This document shows, piece by piece, positions 8,463 through 16,274 of a stretch of DNA of 64,000 bases (the stretch's first letter is position 1; the number at the start of each line of letters is the position of its first letter). A program made the translations under genes and the position numbers. The notes beneath the pieces are model-generated. The model did no database searches and had not been told where the DNA came from. It saw nothing but the letters and a program-made list of their open reading frames with translations. The DNA is taken from contig CBFIFE010000005.1 of the NCBI GenBank assembly GCA_965661765.1, positions 20,548 through 84,547 on the forward strand. Direction: 5' to 3'. Source of the DNA: JBMYZL01 sp965661765. Its GTDB lineage: Bacteria; Bacteroidota; Bacteroidia; Flavobacteriales_D; Sanyastnellaceae.

Positions 8463-8959
8463 CACGAAGCCGATTCGTATGCGACCAACAACGAGCCCTT
8501 GTCCACCGCCTCTCCTGGCATCGGCAACACGTCCGTGAGCTTTCCACTTCGTGGCGCGCGAATCACGTTTTCCATTTTCATCGCCTCCAACACCAACAGC
8601 GCATCCCCCTCAACCACCTCATCACCAGCGGCAACTTCCACAGAAAGCACCTTGCCCGGCATCGGCGCCTCCACACGGTCCAGGCCTGCGTCCTGTGTGA
8701 GGTTCATGCCCATTCGCTCCAACAAAATTTGGCGGCTGTCCACCACCTGCAACGTCTGTTCCACCCCACCGAATCGCACACGCGCATGGCCTTGGGCATC
8801 CGGAGCGGACAACAGCGCCACGCGAATGTTGCGCTCGCCCATTCGAACGTCATAAACCCCAGGGCCTTGAGGCGTCCAAACCCAGTCCTTCGGCGCGGAT
8901 TCAGCCCCAGCTGAACGCCGAATGACCTCGCCATCGGCAAATCGAATTTCGGTCTCCAT
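8462..8959 (-). CDS. Biotin carboxyl carrier (biotinyl/lipoyl attachment) protein
   Basis: The 165-residue protein ends in a biotinyl domain with the consensus EAMKMEN, and K128 is the lysine that would carry biotin. The MPGKVLSVEVAAGDEVVEGD strand pair precedes it. In Bacteroidota, proteins of this form serve acetyl- or propionyl-CoA carboxylase complexes, but no carboxylase or carboxyltransferase gene is near. Instead it heads an operon with a T9SS surface protein, PorP/SprF and a kinase. The ATG at 8959 shares two bases with the ATG of the divergent hemW (8958) inside one CATG. Biotin attachment is well supported and the partner enzyme is unknown. Confidence 0.82.
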   Translation of the reverse strand: METEIRFADGEVIRRSAGAESAPKDWVWTPQGPGVYDVRMGERNIRVALLSAPDAQGHARVRFGGVEQTLQVVDSRQILLERMGMNLTQDAGLDRVEAPMPGKVLSVEVAAGDEVVEGDALLVLEAMKMENVIRAPRSGKLTDVLPMPGEAVDKGSLLVAYESAS

Positions 8960-10145
8960 GGATGCCAAGTTACAGCGATTTCCGCCCGAACTTCACGGCG
9001 TGGCAGGGATTTACATTCACATTCCATTCTGCAGAACTGCATGTCATTATTGTGACTTTCATTTCTCGACGAGGCTCGGTGGCATTTCGGAAATGAGCCA
9101 GGCCTTGGCCCGTGAATTGACGCTCCGTCAAACCCCCGCATCCGCCGAAACGCTGTACTTCGGGGGCGGAACCCCTTCCCTTCTCGGCCGCGACGATTTG
9201 GGGTTGCTGATGGAAACCGCCACCGCCATGCGCAAAGGGGAGCGCTGGCTGGAGTGCACCCTCGAAGCCAACCCCGAAGACGTGACGCCAGACCGATGTG
9301 CGGCTTGGAAGGAATTGGGCATCAACCGGTTGTCCATCGGCGTGCAAACCTTCGATGACCAGCTGCTCCGCTGGATGAACCGGCAACACACCGGACAACA
9401 AGCCACCGAAGCCATCCGGACAGCAGCAGATGCCGGCTTCGACCACATCACAGCGGATTTGATCTACGGCTTGCCCGGACGAAGCGCTGCCGATTGGGCG
9501 ACAGACGTCTCCCAAATGCTCGCTTTGCCCATCGACCACCTCTCGGCCTACATATTGACGATTGAACCCCGAACTGTTTTGGGGCATCGCGTACAACAAG
9601 GCATTGACAAGGGTCCTGATGATGATGAAGTTTCAACTGCTTATGAAATTTTGTGTGACCAAACCCGTTCCAGAGGGTTCGATCACTACGAAGTTTCCAA
9701 CTTCGCACAGCCCGGCGCAAAAGCGGTGCACAACAGCCGGTATTGGGCAGGGTCGCCCTACCTGGGCATCGGTCCCGGCGCCCACGGATTCGACGGCGCT
9801 CACCTTCGATGGGCGAACGCAGCGAACAATCCGCAATATGTCCGGAAGACCTTGGCGGCACATTCAGTGGACGATTTGCCAGCCACTGTGGAAGTCCTCA
9901 GTGATGCAGACCGCTACAACGAAACCCTCATGACCGGTTTGCGAACCGCAATGGGGATTGACCTCGAAGCGCTGGAAAGGGACTTCCACCGCCGTCCCGA
10001 CCTGCTCGAGCCCGAAGCATGGTTCGCCGCTTTGAATTCTGGGCAGCTGATTGAACGTGAAGACGGCCGGGTGCGCATAGCCGAAAAAGCTTGGTTGATC
10101 GGGGACAGCATCGCGGGGCGGTTGTTCGATGTGGGTTTGGCCTAA
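8958..10145 (+). CDS. hemW: Radical SAM protein HemW (copy 1)
   Basis: This protein of about 395 residues has a radical SAM domain with C25, C29 and C32 in HIPFCRTACHYCDF, binding a 4Fe-4S cluster. The later segments YFGGGTPSLL, LEANPED, GVQTFDD and the C-terminal HemW domain (HYEVSNFA, NSRYWAGSPYLGIGPGAHGF) follow. HemW is a haem chaperone/insertase, long mis-annotated as oxygen-independent coproporphyrinogen oxidase. The start could be ATG 8958 or GTG 9000; the latter gives the common AGIYIHIPFC beginning seen in the second copy. Its stop overlaps the convergent EamA gene by four bases. A second, equally canonical copy lies at 49816-50949, which is unexpected in one genome. Confidence 0.9.
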   Translation: MDAKLQRFPPELHGVAGIYIHIPFCRTACHYCDFHFSTRLGGISEMSQALARELTLRQTPASAETLYFGGGTPSLLGRDDLGLLMETATAMRKGERWLECTLEANPEDVTPDRCAAWKELGINRLSIGVQTFDDQLLRWMNRQHTGQQATEAIRTAADAGFDHITADLIYGLPGRSAADWATDVSQMLALPIDHLSAYILTIEPRTVLGHRVQQGIDKGPDDDEVSTAYEILCDQTRSRGFDHYEVSNFAQPGAKAVHNSRYWAGSPYLGIGPGAHGFDGAHLRWANAANNPQYVRKTLAAHSVDDLPATVEVLSDADRYNETLMTGLRTAMGIDLEALERDFHRRPDLLEPEAWFAALNSGQLIEREDGRVRIAEKAWLIGDSIAGRLFDVGLA

Positions 10146-11059
10146 AGCCCTGAACGCCTTCTCGCCCTTCGCTTCAGCCAAGCGTCCATCGCCACAGCCC
10201 CAATCACCACACATGCGCCCAAGTAAAACCAGAGGCCCATTTGCTCCGATTCCCCGAAGATCCACGCCGAAAGCACGATGGCATACACCGGTTCCATGTT
10301 GATCGCCATGGCCGTTGTGAAGGGGGTCAATTGGCGCATGACTTCAATGCTCATCAAGTAGGCAAAGGCCGTGGCCACAGTCGCCAGCAACCCAATCCAC
10401 AACCAATCCATCGGCGTCAGCTGCCAAAAGCTTGGCAACCACAAATCGCCGCGCCACCCAAAAATCAAAGCAATCCCGACCGCCGCAGACAACATTTCCA
10501 CACGCGTCAAATTCGCAGAATCGTGCTTCCGCACCAGGACTGAATTCAAGGTGCTGAACACCGCGGCCAAAAACGCCGACAGCATCGCCCACGCGACGCC
10601 CGCCAAATGATTTCCCCCATGGGCAGCCACTGTTTCAGAGCCAGACGGGGCAAAAATGATCAACAACAAACCCAAGGAAATCACCAAGGCCAATGCCATC
10701 TCTCGCCAATCCACTCGCCGCTTGTGCACCACCGGCTCCACCAAACCCACAAAGAGCGGCGCCGATGCCAACGTGGCCAGCGCAACCGACACGTTGCTCA
10801 CTTTGATGGCCTGAAAAAACGTCACCCAATGCGCCCCCGCAATGCAACCCACAAGTGCCACCTGCCACAACGCCTTCCCACGCATGCGCTTCATCCGCCC
10901 GGTGGCCAAAAGAAACGCCGCCACCACACCGCCACCGATCAACACCCGCCAGAAAACCACCCGCATCGCCTCCACCTCAATCAGCTTGCCTAGGATGCCC
11001 GTGAAACCGAAAATCAACACAATGAAGTGAAGCATCAACGTGCTCTGGCGGCGGTTCAT
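10142..11059 (-). CDS. EamA/DMT-superfamily transporter
   Basis: This protein of about 305 residues has ten predicted hydrophobic segments in two EamA repeats. Examples are LHFIVLIFGFTGILGKLI, VFWRVLIGGGVVAAFLLA, and in the second half AWAMLSAFLAAVFSTLNSVLVRK and WLWIGLLATVATAFAYLM. Drug/metabolite transporters of this type export amino acids or other small metabolites across the inner membrane. The substrate cannot be read from sequence. The ATG at 11059 (MNRRQSTLM) is chosen over the longer frame because a -7 box at 11079-11086 lies within that extension. The C-terminal end is strongly basic (KRRARRR). Confidence 0.82.
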   Translation of the reverse strand: MNRRQSTLMLHFIVLIFGFTGILGKLIEVEAMRVVFWRVLIGGGVVAAFLLATGRMKRMRGKALWQVALVGCIAGAHWVTFFQAIKVSNVSVALATLASAPLFVGLVEPVVHKRRVDWREMALALVISLGLLLIIFAPSGSETVAAHGGNHLAGVAWAMLSAFLAAVFSTLNSVLVRKHDSANLTRVEMLSAAVGIALIFGWRGDLWLPSFWQLTPMDWLWIGLLATVATAFAYLMSIEVMRQLTPFTTAMAINMEPVYAIVLSAWIFGESEQMGLWFYLGACVVIGAVAMDAWLKRRARRRSGL

Positions 11060-11078
11060 CTCGAATCGTTTCACTTGG

Positions 11079-11086
11079 CAAATGTA
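11079..11086 (-). promoter_or_regulatory. Bacteroidota -7 box (TACATTTG) of the EamA gene
   Basis: An exact TAnnTTTG element lies on the minus strand, 19 bases before the EamA ATG at 11059. On the plus strand at 11091 a 7-of-8 match (TAACTTTC) may serve the divergent nuclease gene at 11117. The 57-bp spacer probably holds two back-to-back promoters. Confidence 0.45.
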
Positions 11087-11116
11087 CCCGTAACTTTCGC
11101 TGAAAATTCCCTGCAA

Positions 11117-12886
11117 ATGGCCCGATTTTCCTTGCTTGTCAGCGCGATTCCCTTTCTGTTCCTTTCGGTTGCTTCAGGCCAAATCTCCCTCGACAACCAG
11201 TTCAACGACTGGAACAACGTCCCGGTGGTGCCTTCCACGAATCCCCTCGATGGCTTTTCAACGATCGCGGCTTCGCACAACGACGAATGGCTGTTCATCC
11301 GGTTGGTGGTCGATGAAGAAATCGCACTCGACGAAACCATCATCAGCCACACCACCCACCTGCTGATCGATGTGGACGACGATCCAGCAACCGGCGTGGA
11401 TTACGCGGGGTTGGGTCTGGGGGTGGACCTGTTGATTGACTTCCCAGACCGACAAGCCATTCGCTATACCGGAGGGACGGGTGTCGAGAGCCTGAACGAC
11501 ATCGGGCTCCACGTCGCGCCGACCTACAGCAGCAACGACTTTGAAATGGCGCTTCGGCGTTCGGACGCTGACCTTTCTGACCCGGCCGCTTGCCGGATCA
11601 TGGCGTACCAAACCGGCACGGGCATCGGATTTCCCGCGGAGGGCTTGCCTGTTGAGCTGTCACCAGCCGTGGTGCCCACGTTCGCGATGCCCCTTGAGCA
11701 CCACCCTGAAAGTGCAGTGCGCGTTGGATTCTGGAACCTCAACGGCCGGATCGGCCAGGCCAACGCAGAGCAGGCCATGGCCAGCATCCTTGCAGCCACA
11801 ACACCTGACATCATCGGGTTTTCCGAGGTCGCCAACACCTCCGCAACCGCCGTTCGCAATCGGCTCAACACCTGGTTGCCATTGCCGGACGACGAAGAAT
11901 GGCACGTGGTGAAAGACGACTGGGACCTGATGGTTGCCTCGCGGTTCCCCATCCTCGAAACCCACGCGTCGGTCAACCGACAATTCCCCGTTCTCATCGA
12001 CACCGAGGCACTCCTTGGTGCGCCAATGCTGTTCACGTCCAGCCACTTGAAGTGTTGTGGTGGCGCCAACAACGAGGCCCAGCGCCAAGCCGAAGCCGAT
12101 GAATTCATGGCGTTTCTGCGCGATGGTTTGGCAGGAGAAGAGGAGTGGCCGGCCGTCTTGCCTGTGGTTTATGGTGGGGACCTGAACATGGTCGGGCTCG
12201 CTGGCCCCATCCGCACCCTCGTCAGTGGCGACATTTCCGATGAAGGTGCATTCGGTCCTGATTTTGCGCCAGATGCAGACGGCTCAGACTTTACCGAGTG
12301 GCCGATTTTGCAAAGCGATCATCCCATGGACTACACCTGGGAAAACGCGGGCAGCGAATGGATGCCCGGAAAACTCGACTACATCATCACCTCCGACGCC
12401 CTGCTGGATGTGGTGCGGTCTTATGCCGTAAATACAGGCGAAATGGAACCCAGTCGACTGGTCGAACATGGCTTCACGTCCGGGATGAGTTTGGCGGCGT
12501 CCGATCACTTCTTGGTGGTGGCGGATTTGGCCCCAGGAGCCATTGTCCTTGAGCCTGAAGACACCGATCAAGATGGCGTGCCGGACAGTGTGGACAATTG
12601 TTTGAACGTTCCCAACCCATCCCAAACCGACTTCAACCTCAACGGCATCGGGGATGCTTGTGAGGACAGCGATGGGGACGGATTGAGCGACGCCCTTGAA
12701 ATTTACACGTACAACACCGACCCGACCGCTGTTGATACCGATGGCAATGGCGTTGCTGATGGATTGGAACTGTGTCCTTGCGGGATGGACAGCGGGAACC
12801 CTTGCGTGGGCGATCTCAACAACGACAGCACGATTTCCGTGGCGGATTTGCTCGTGTTTCTCGGCATTTTCGGTCAGCCATGTTGA
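11117..12886 (+). CDS. Secreted endonuclease/exonuclease/phosphatase-family protein with thrombospondin type 3 and dockerin-like C-terminus
   Basis: This 589-residue protein starts with a signal peptide (RFSLLVSAIPFLFLSVASG). An N-terminal beta-rich domain follows. The EEP-fold hydrolase spans about 200-475, with FWNLNGRIGQ, PDIIGFSEVAN, GGDLNMVG and the final SDHFLVVADL carrying the catalytic Asp-His. The tail has Ca2+-binding type 3 repeats (DTDQDGVPDSVDNC and DSDGDGLSDALE) and ends in GDLNNDSTISVADLLVFLG...C, a dockerin-like EF-hand at the very C-terminus. There is no recognisable T9SS domain, so this terminal module may be the sorting or anchoring signal; that is inference. Substrates could be extracellular nucleic acids or phosphoesters. 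Confidence 0.8.
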   Translation: MARFSLLVSAIPFLFLSVASGQISLDNQFNDWNNVPVVPSTNPLDGFSTIAASHNDEWLFIRLVVDEEIALDETIISHTTHLLIDVDDDPATGVDYAGLGLGVDLLIDFPDRQAIRYTGGTGVESLNDIGLHVAPTYSSNDFEMALRRSDADLSDPAACRIMAYQTGTGIGFPAEGLPVELSPAVVPTFAMPLEHHPESAVRVGFWNLNGRIGQANAEQAMASILAATTPDIIGFSEVANTSATAVRNRLNTWLPLPDDEEWHVVKDDWDLMVASRFPILETHASVNRQFPVLIDTEALLGAPMLFTSSHLKCCGGANNEAQRQAEADEFMAFLRDGLAGEEEWPAVLPVVYGGDLNMVGLAGPIRTLVSGDISDEGAFGPDFAPDADGSDFTEWPILQSDHPMDYTWENAGSEWMPGKLDYIITSDALLDVVRSYAVNTGEMEPSRLVEHGFTSGMSLAASDHFLVVADLAPGAIVLEPEDTDQDGVPDSVDNCLNVPNPSQTDFNLNGIGDACEDSDGDGLSDALEIYTYNTDPTAVDTDGNGVADGLELCPCGMDSGNPCVGDLNNDSTISVADLLVFLGIFGQPC

Positions 12887-12902
12887 TGACGTGGCCCTCG
12901 TC

Positions 12903-15900
12903 TTAGCGGCCCGACACCACCACCCGAGCTGTGGCCACCGCGCCGGTGCCCGTTGTCAAATGCAGCAGGTGAACCCCCGGACGCCAATGCGAAACATCCA
13001 TGCGCACCTGAAGCTGACCGCCAAGACCTTCGGCACTTGCCACGCGACGTCCCATGGCGTCCATGGCCGACCAAGCCACGATGCCCGATGGCGCGTCGGT
13101 TTGGATCTGCAACAAGTCTTGGGCAGGATTCGGGAAGATTTGGACCGAGAAGATGTTGCCGGGTTGTTCCTCGACACCCACGGTGATCACTTCGATTTCG
13201 CCGATGTGTTGGTCTGAACAATTGCCATCCAGGCTGTTCGCGGTCAAAATGACGGTGTACGTTCCATCCTCCGGATAACCATAGAGCGGGTTTGCCTCCT
13301 GGCTGTTGTCTCCATTCCCAAAGCTCCAAAAATAGCTGCCCGCTCCTTCGCTCAGGTTCGTGAAAGGAATGGGGCCATCGTTCGGATTCCACGGCGATGG
13401 CAGCGTGAAGAAAGCGTTGACGGGCGCGGACAAATCCGCGAGGTTGCGTGGAGAAATCCGATACCCATCATCGAACGGTTCGTCGAAATCCCGCTGATCC
13501 GCAATGCCGGTCACACCGAACACACCAGCGGGCGGCTCCGTTCCGAAAATGTCCGTATTCGCATCAATCCGCATGCTCACCGAACCTGTGCCTGTGGTGA
13601 CATCCACGACAAAAAACGGTGTATTGTTCGTCCATTGGGTGGGGTCGACAAGTTCCACGCACTTCAGCGTCACAATGCGCGATTCGGTGGTTTCATCCAA
13701 AACATTGACCAAAGTTGGCGCCTCTGTCGCAAAGCCCGTCCCTTCTTGAATGAGCGTGTCCGCAATGATTTGGGTCAAACCTGCGAACTGCTGGACAACG
13801 CCCCGAATCCGAACACTGTCGCCTGCCACCACCTGATCATACCCAAAATCCGAGACCGGACTGAACACGTTGATGCCCGCTGTTCCATCGATCAGGGTGA
13901 ATTGCAAACCCGATGGATAATCGTTCCAGCCGTGCACAATGCCACGCAACTCGCAACTGACCCCAACAGAATCAGCAATGCCAGAAATGGGGTGTTCCGT
14001 GTGAACAGTGGCAATGTCATAAACAGGATACTGCAGGTCTGAAGGGAGGATGTGAATGACCAAATCCTGAATCGCCCACACCACATCGCCAGACACCACG
14101 GTCAACGTCAAGAACACGTCTTCTTGCAACTCCGGCTCTTCATCGTCGATGGCCGCAAACGTAAATGTGGCGTCATTGAGCAGGCCAATGGGAAAGGAGA
14201 AGTTCTGCGGAAAAACAGCGGGAAAGTCCGCCCCCTCCACCGCATCACCACCAGCAACAGAAACCTGAACGACGGCGTCCTCCAATGGGTAAGACACTTG
14301 CAAATTCACCGCCACACCCCCACCTTCGGAGACGTAAAGCTCAGGCGCCGCAAACCCAATCTGCATGTCCGGGGTGCCGCTGCAGGTCGCAATGTGGTAT
14401 CCGATGAAATCAAAAGTGTCTTGGGGGTAAACGTCCCACTGGGTTTGGCCGATGGCCCAATCTGTGGTTCCCACCGAGACATTCGCCTTCCGCACCAAGG
14501 TGTATTCGCTCATTGCGCCTTCACCATTGTCCACAGGCCAAGATTCGCCCGGATCTGGCCCGAATTCACCCATCACGTCAATCAACACACCATCATGGTA
14601 GAGGGCAATCACATCATTGCCATTGAACCATGTCGCCTGACTCACCAGATCACCCGCTTGAAACAAAGCGGGTTCGGCGTTCGCGTTCATCAAAACAAAC
14701 ACCCCATTGGGTGCGATGCTTCCCTCCAACTGTTGAGTGTTCGTCGGCTCGCTGGCCCCATTGTTCCAAGTCTCGAGGGTGTATGCACTCAGGTCAATCG
14801 CAACAGGCGAAGGGTTGTAGAGCTCAATGGCCTTGTTGTTTGAATTGCCCTCGATGTATTCGCTGATGTAAATCTCCTCGCAAAAACCGCTCGTGCTGCA
14901 ATCCAAAATGCTCACAGCCAATGATCCCGCGGAAAGGCTGTCGCATTCAATGCCGGTCACATCCGCCAGCGGTTGACCCGCAGCCAGTGTGGCGGGATCG
15001 AATCCGCCCAGCGCGCTGGCGCCCCAAACCGAATACTCCCCGATCCCCAAGGCCGTGAAATCATATTGCGGATAAGAGGTGGTGTCGATGATGTTGCCCA
15101 AAGCATCGGTGATGCAAAACATGTACTCGGCCTCCACAGCTTCTGATGTGTAACCGAAGGTGACCACAGCATTGTCTTGGCCCATGCAGCCGATAGAGGT
15201 GGGCGTGCCGCTGGCGTCGGTCACAATGCCACCGTCACATGAAGGCGGGTCGCAGGTCGTTCCAACCACCGAGACAGAATTGTAACTGAACGACATACAA
15301 CCAGATGAAGCGATGCCCTCAAAGGGTTGGCCTGCCGCAACCGATGCCAAATCCAATCCGCCATCATGCGAAATCGCCCACACCGTCGTCGCCAAATCCC
15401 CAAGACCGCCGAAGTTCGCGACTGTGCCCGAAAAGGAAGCGACAATCGTGCCTGTTTCCTGATCCACCACCACGAGGTGAGTGGCTGCTTCAGGAACCGA
15501 TCCTGCACTCACAAAACTGACCAACACCACCTCCTGATCCGTGCACACCGCTTCGTCTGCCGCATTCGCCAACGCCAATGTCCCGCCATCGCATTGCAAA
15601 ACATTGGAAAAACCGGGCGTCGGCACTTGAGGCGTGAATGAACTGACATCCAAGGGCGTGCCGCCATCGGGGACCCGCGCAACAGCCAATGCATCGGCGT
15701 AGCCGAGGGCAGCTTCGTTGAGCTGGGTTTGGCCTGGCGTCAAGGCCGCCAACAACTCTTCGTCAGCAGGGGAATTGGTGCCATACACCAGCGCGTCAAC
15801 AAGGTCATCTTGGGTCGGAGCGGTTCCATTGGGAAACATCATCCCTTGTGCTTCGTACAACGCAATGGCATCCGGTCCCGGCTGCAACCACGCCGTTTCA

Positions 15901-16193
15901 GGAACCACAAAGTCCACATTCGGGACATCCGCACTGCCCAAGACGAAAAACCCTTCGGCATTCGTGGACATTCCCGCGAGGTCGAATGCCGCGTAGCTGG
16001 CGTCCCCAAAACCGTTAAAAAGGACAATCGAATAACCTGTCAAATCCAAACCAGGTTCACCATGAAGCTCGATGAATTCAAGGGCGTCTGTCCCCGGCTG
16101 ATTCGTATCAAATTCATTGATTGTCAAACCTTGAGAGTTGGCAAAAGTGGTCGCCAAGCAACAGGCAATCAGGGTCAAAGCTATGCGCATCAT
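12903..16193 (-). CDS. Large secreted lamin-tail-domain protein with T9SS type A sorting domain
   Basis: This 1,096-residue protein has a signal peptide (MMRIALTLIACCLATTFANS). A lamin-tail domain follows at once (LTINEFDTNQPGTDALEFIEL). Several Ig-like or bacterial adhesin-like repeats come next, then a second lamin-tail domain (EIYISEYIEGNSNNKAIELYNP). A Calx-beta-like segment, an OB-fold-like region and a PKD domain (FWSFGNGDNSQEANPLYGYPEDGTY, split here) follow. The C-terminus is a type A sorting domain (IFPNPAQDLLQI, then WRPGVHLLHL). It is expected on the cell surface or released after T9SS export. The open frame runs 147 codons further upstream, but the signal peptide and a divergent gene at 16275 fix the start near 16193. 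Confidence 0.85.
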   Translation of the reverse strand: MMRIALTLIACCLATTFANSQGLTINEFDTNQPGTDALEFIELHGEPGLDLTGYSIVLFNGFGDASYAAFDLAGMSTNAEGFFVLGSADVPNVDFVVPETAWLQPGPDAIALYEAQGMMFPNGTAPTQDDLVDALVYGTNSPADEELLAALTPGQTQLNEAALGYADALAVARVPDGGTPLDVSSFTPQVPTPGFSNVLQCDGGTLALANAADEAVCTDQEVVLVSFVSAGSVPEAATHLVVVDQETGTIVASFSGTVANFGGLGDLATTVWAISHDGGLDLASVAAGQPFEGIASSGCMSFSYNSVSVVGTTCDPPSCDGGIVTDASGTPTSIGCMGQDNAVVTFGYTSEAVEAEYMFCITDALGNIIDTTSYPQYDFTALGIGEYSVWGASALGGFDPATLAAGQPLADVTGIECDSLSAGSLAVSILDCSTSGFCEEIYISEYIEGNSNNKAIELYNPSPVAIDLSAYTLETWNNGASEPTNTQQLEGSIAPNGVFVLMNANAEPALFQAGDLVSQATWFNGNDVIALYHDGVLIDVMGEFGPDPGESWPVDNGEGAMSEYTLVRKANVSVGTTDWAIGQTQWDVYPQDTFDFIGYHIATCSGTPDMQIGFAAPELYVSEGGGVAVNLQVSYPLEDAVVQVSVAGGDAVEGADFPAVFPQNFSFPIGLLNDATFTFAAIDDEEPELQEDVFLTLTVVSGDVVWAIQDLVIHILPSDLQYPVYDIATVHTEHPISGIADSVGVSCELRGIVHGWNDYPSGLQFTLIDGTAGINVFSPVSDFGYDQVVAGDSVRIRGVVQQFAGLTQIIADTLIQEGTGFATEAPTLVNVLDETTESRIVTLKCVELVDPTQWTNNTPFFVVDVTTGTGSVSMRIDANTDIFGTEPPAGVFGVTGIADQRDFDEPFDDGYRISPRNLADLSAPVNAFFTLPSPWNPNDGPIPFTNLSEGAGSYFWSFGNGDNSQEANPLYGYPEDGTYTVILTANSLDGNCSDQHIGEIEVITVGVEEQPGNIFSVQIFPNPAQDLLQIQTDAPSGIVAWSAMDAMGRRVASAEGLGGQLQVRMDVSHWRPGVHLLHLTTGTGAVATARVVVSGR

Positions 16194-16274
16194 GTGGTGA
16201 GAATTCTGCGCGAAATTAAGGTTGATTCCCTTCCCCGAACGCCCGGGCATTTGATTCCGTAAATTCGTGGGTTC

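Noticed and set aside
13000..16000. Possible split of the 1,096-residue lamin-tail protein into several genes
   Set aside because: The frame is continuous, domains follow one another sensibly, and only one signal peptide and one C-terminal sorting domain are present.
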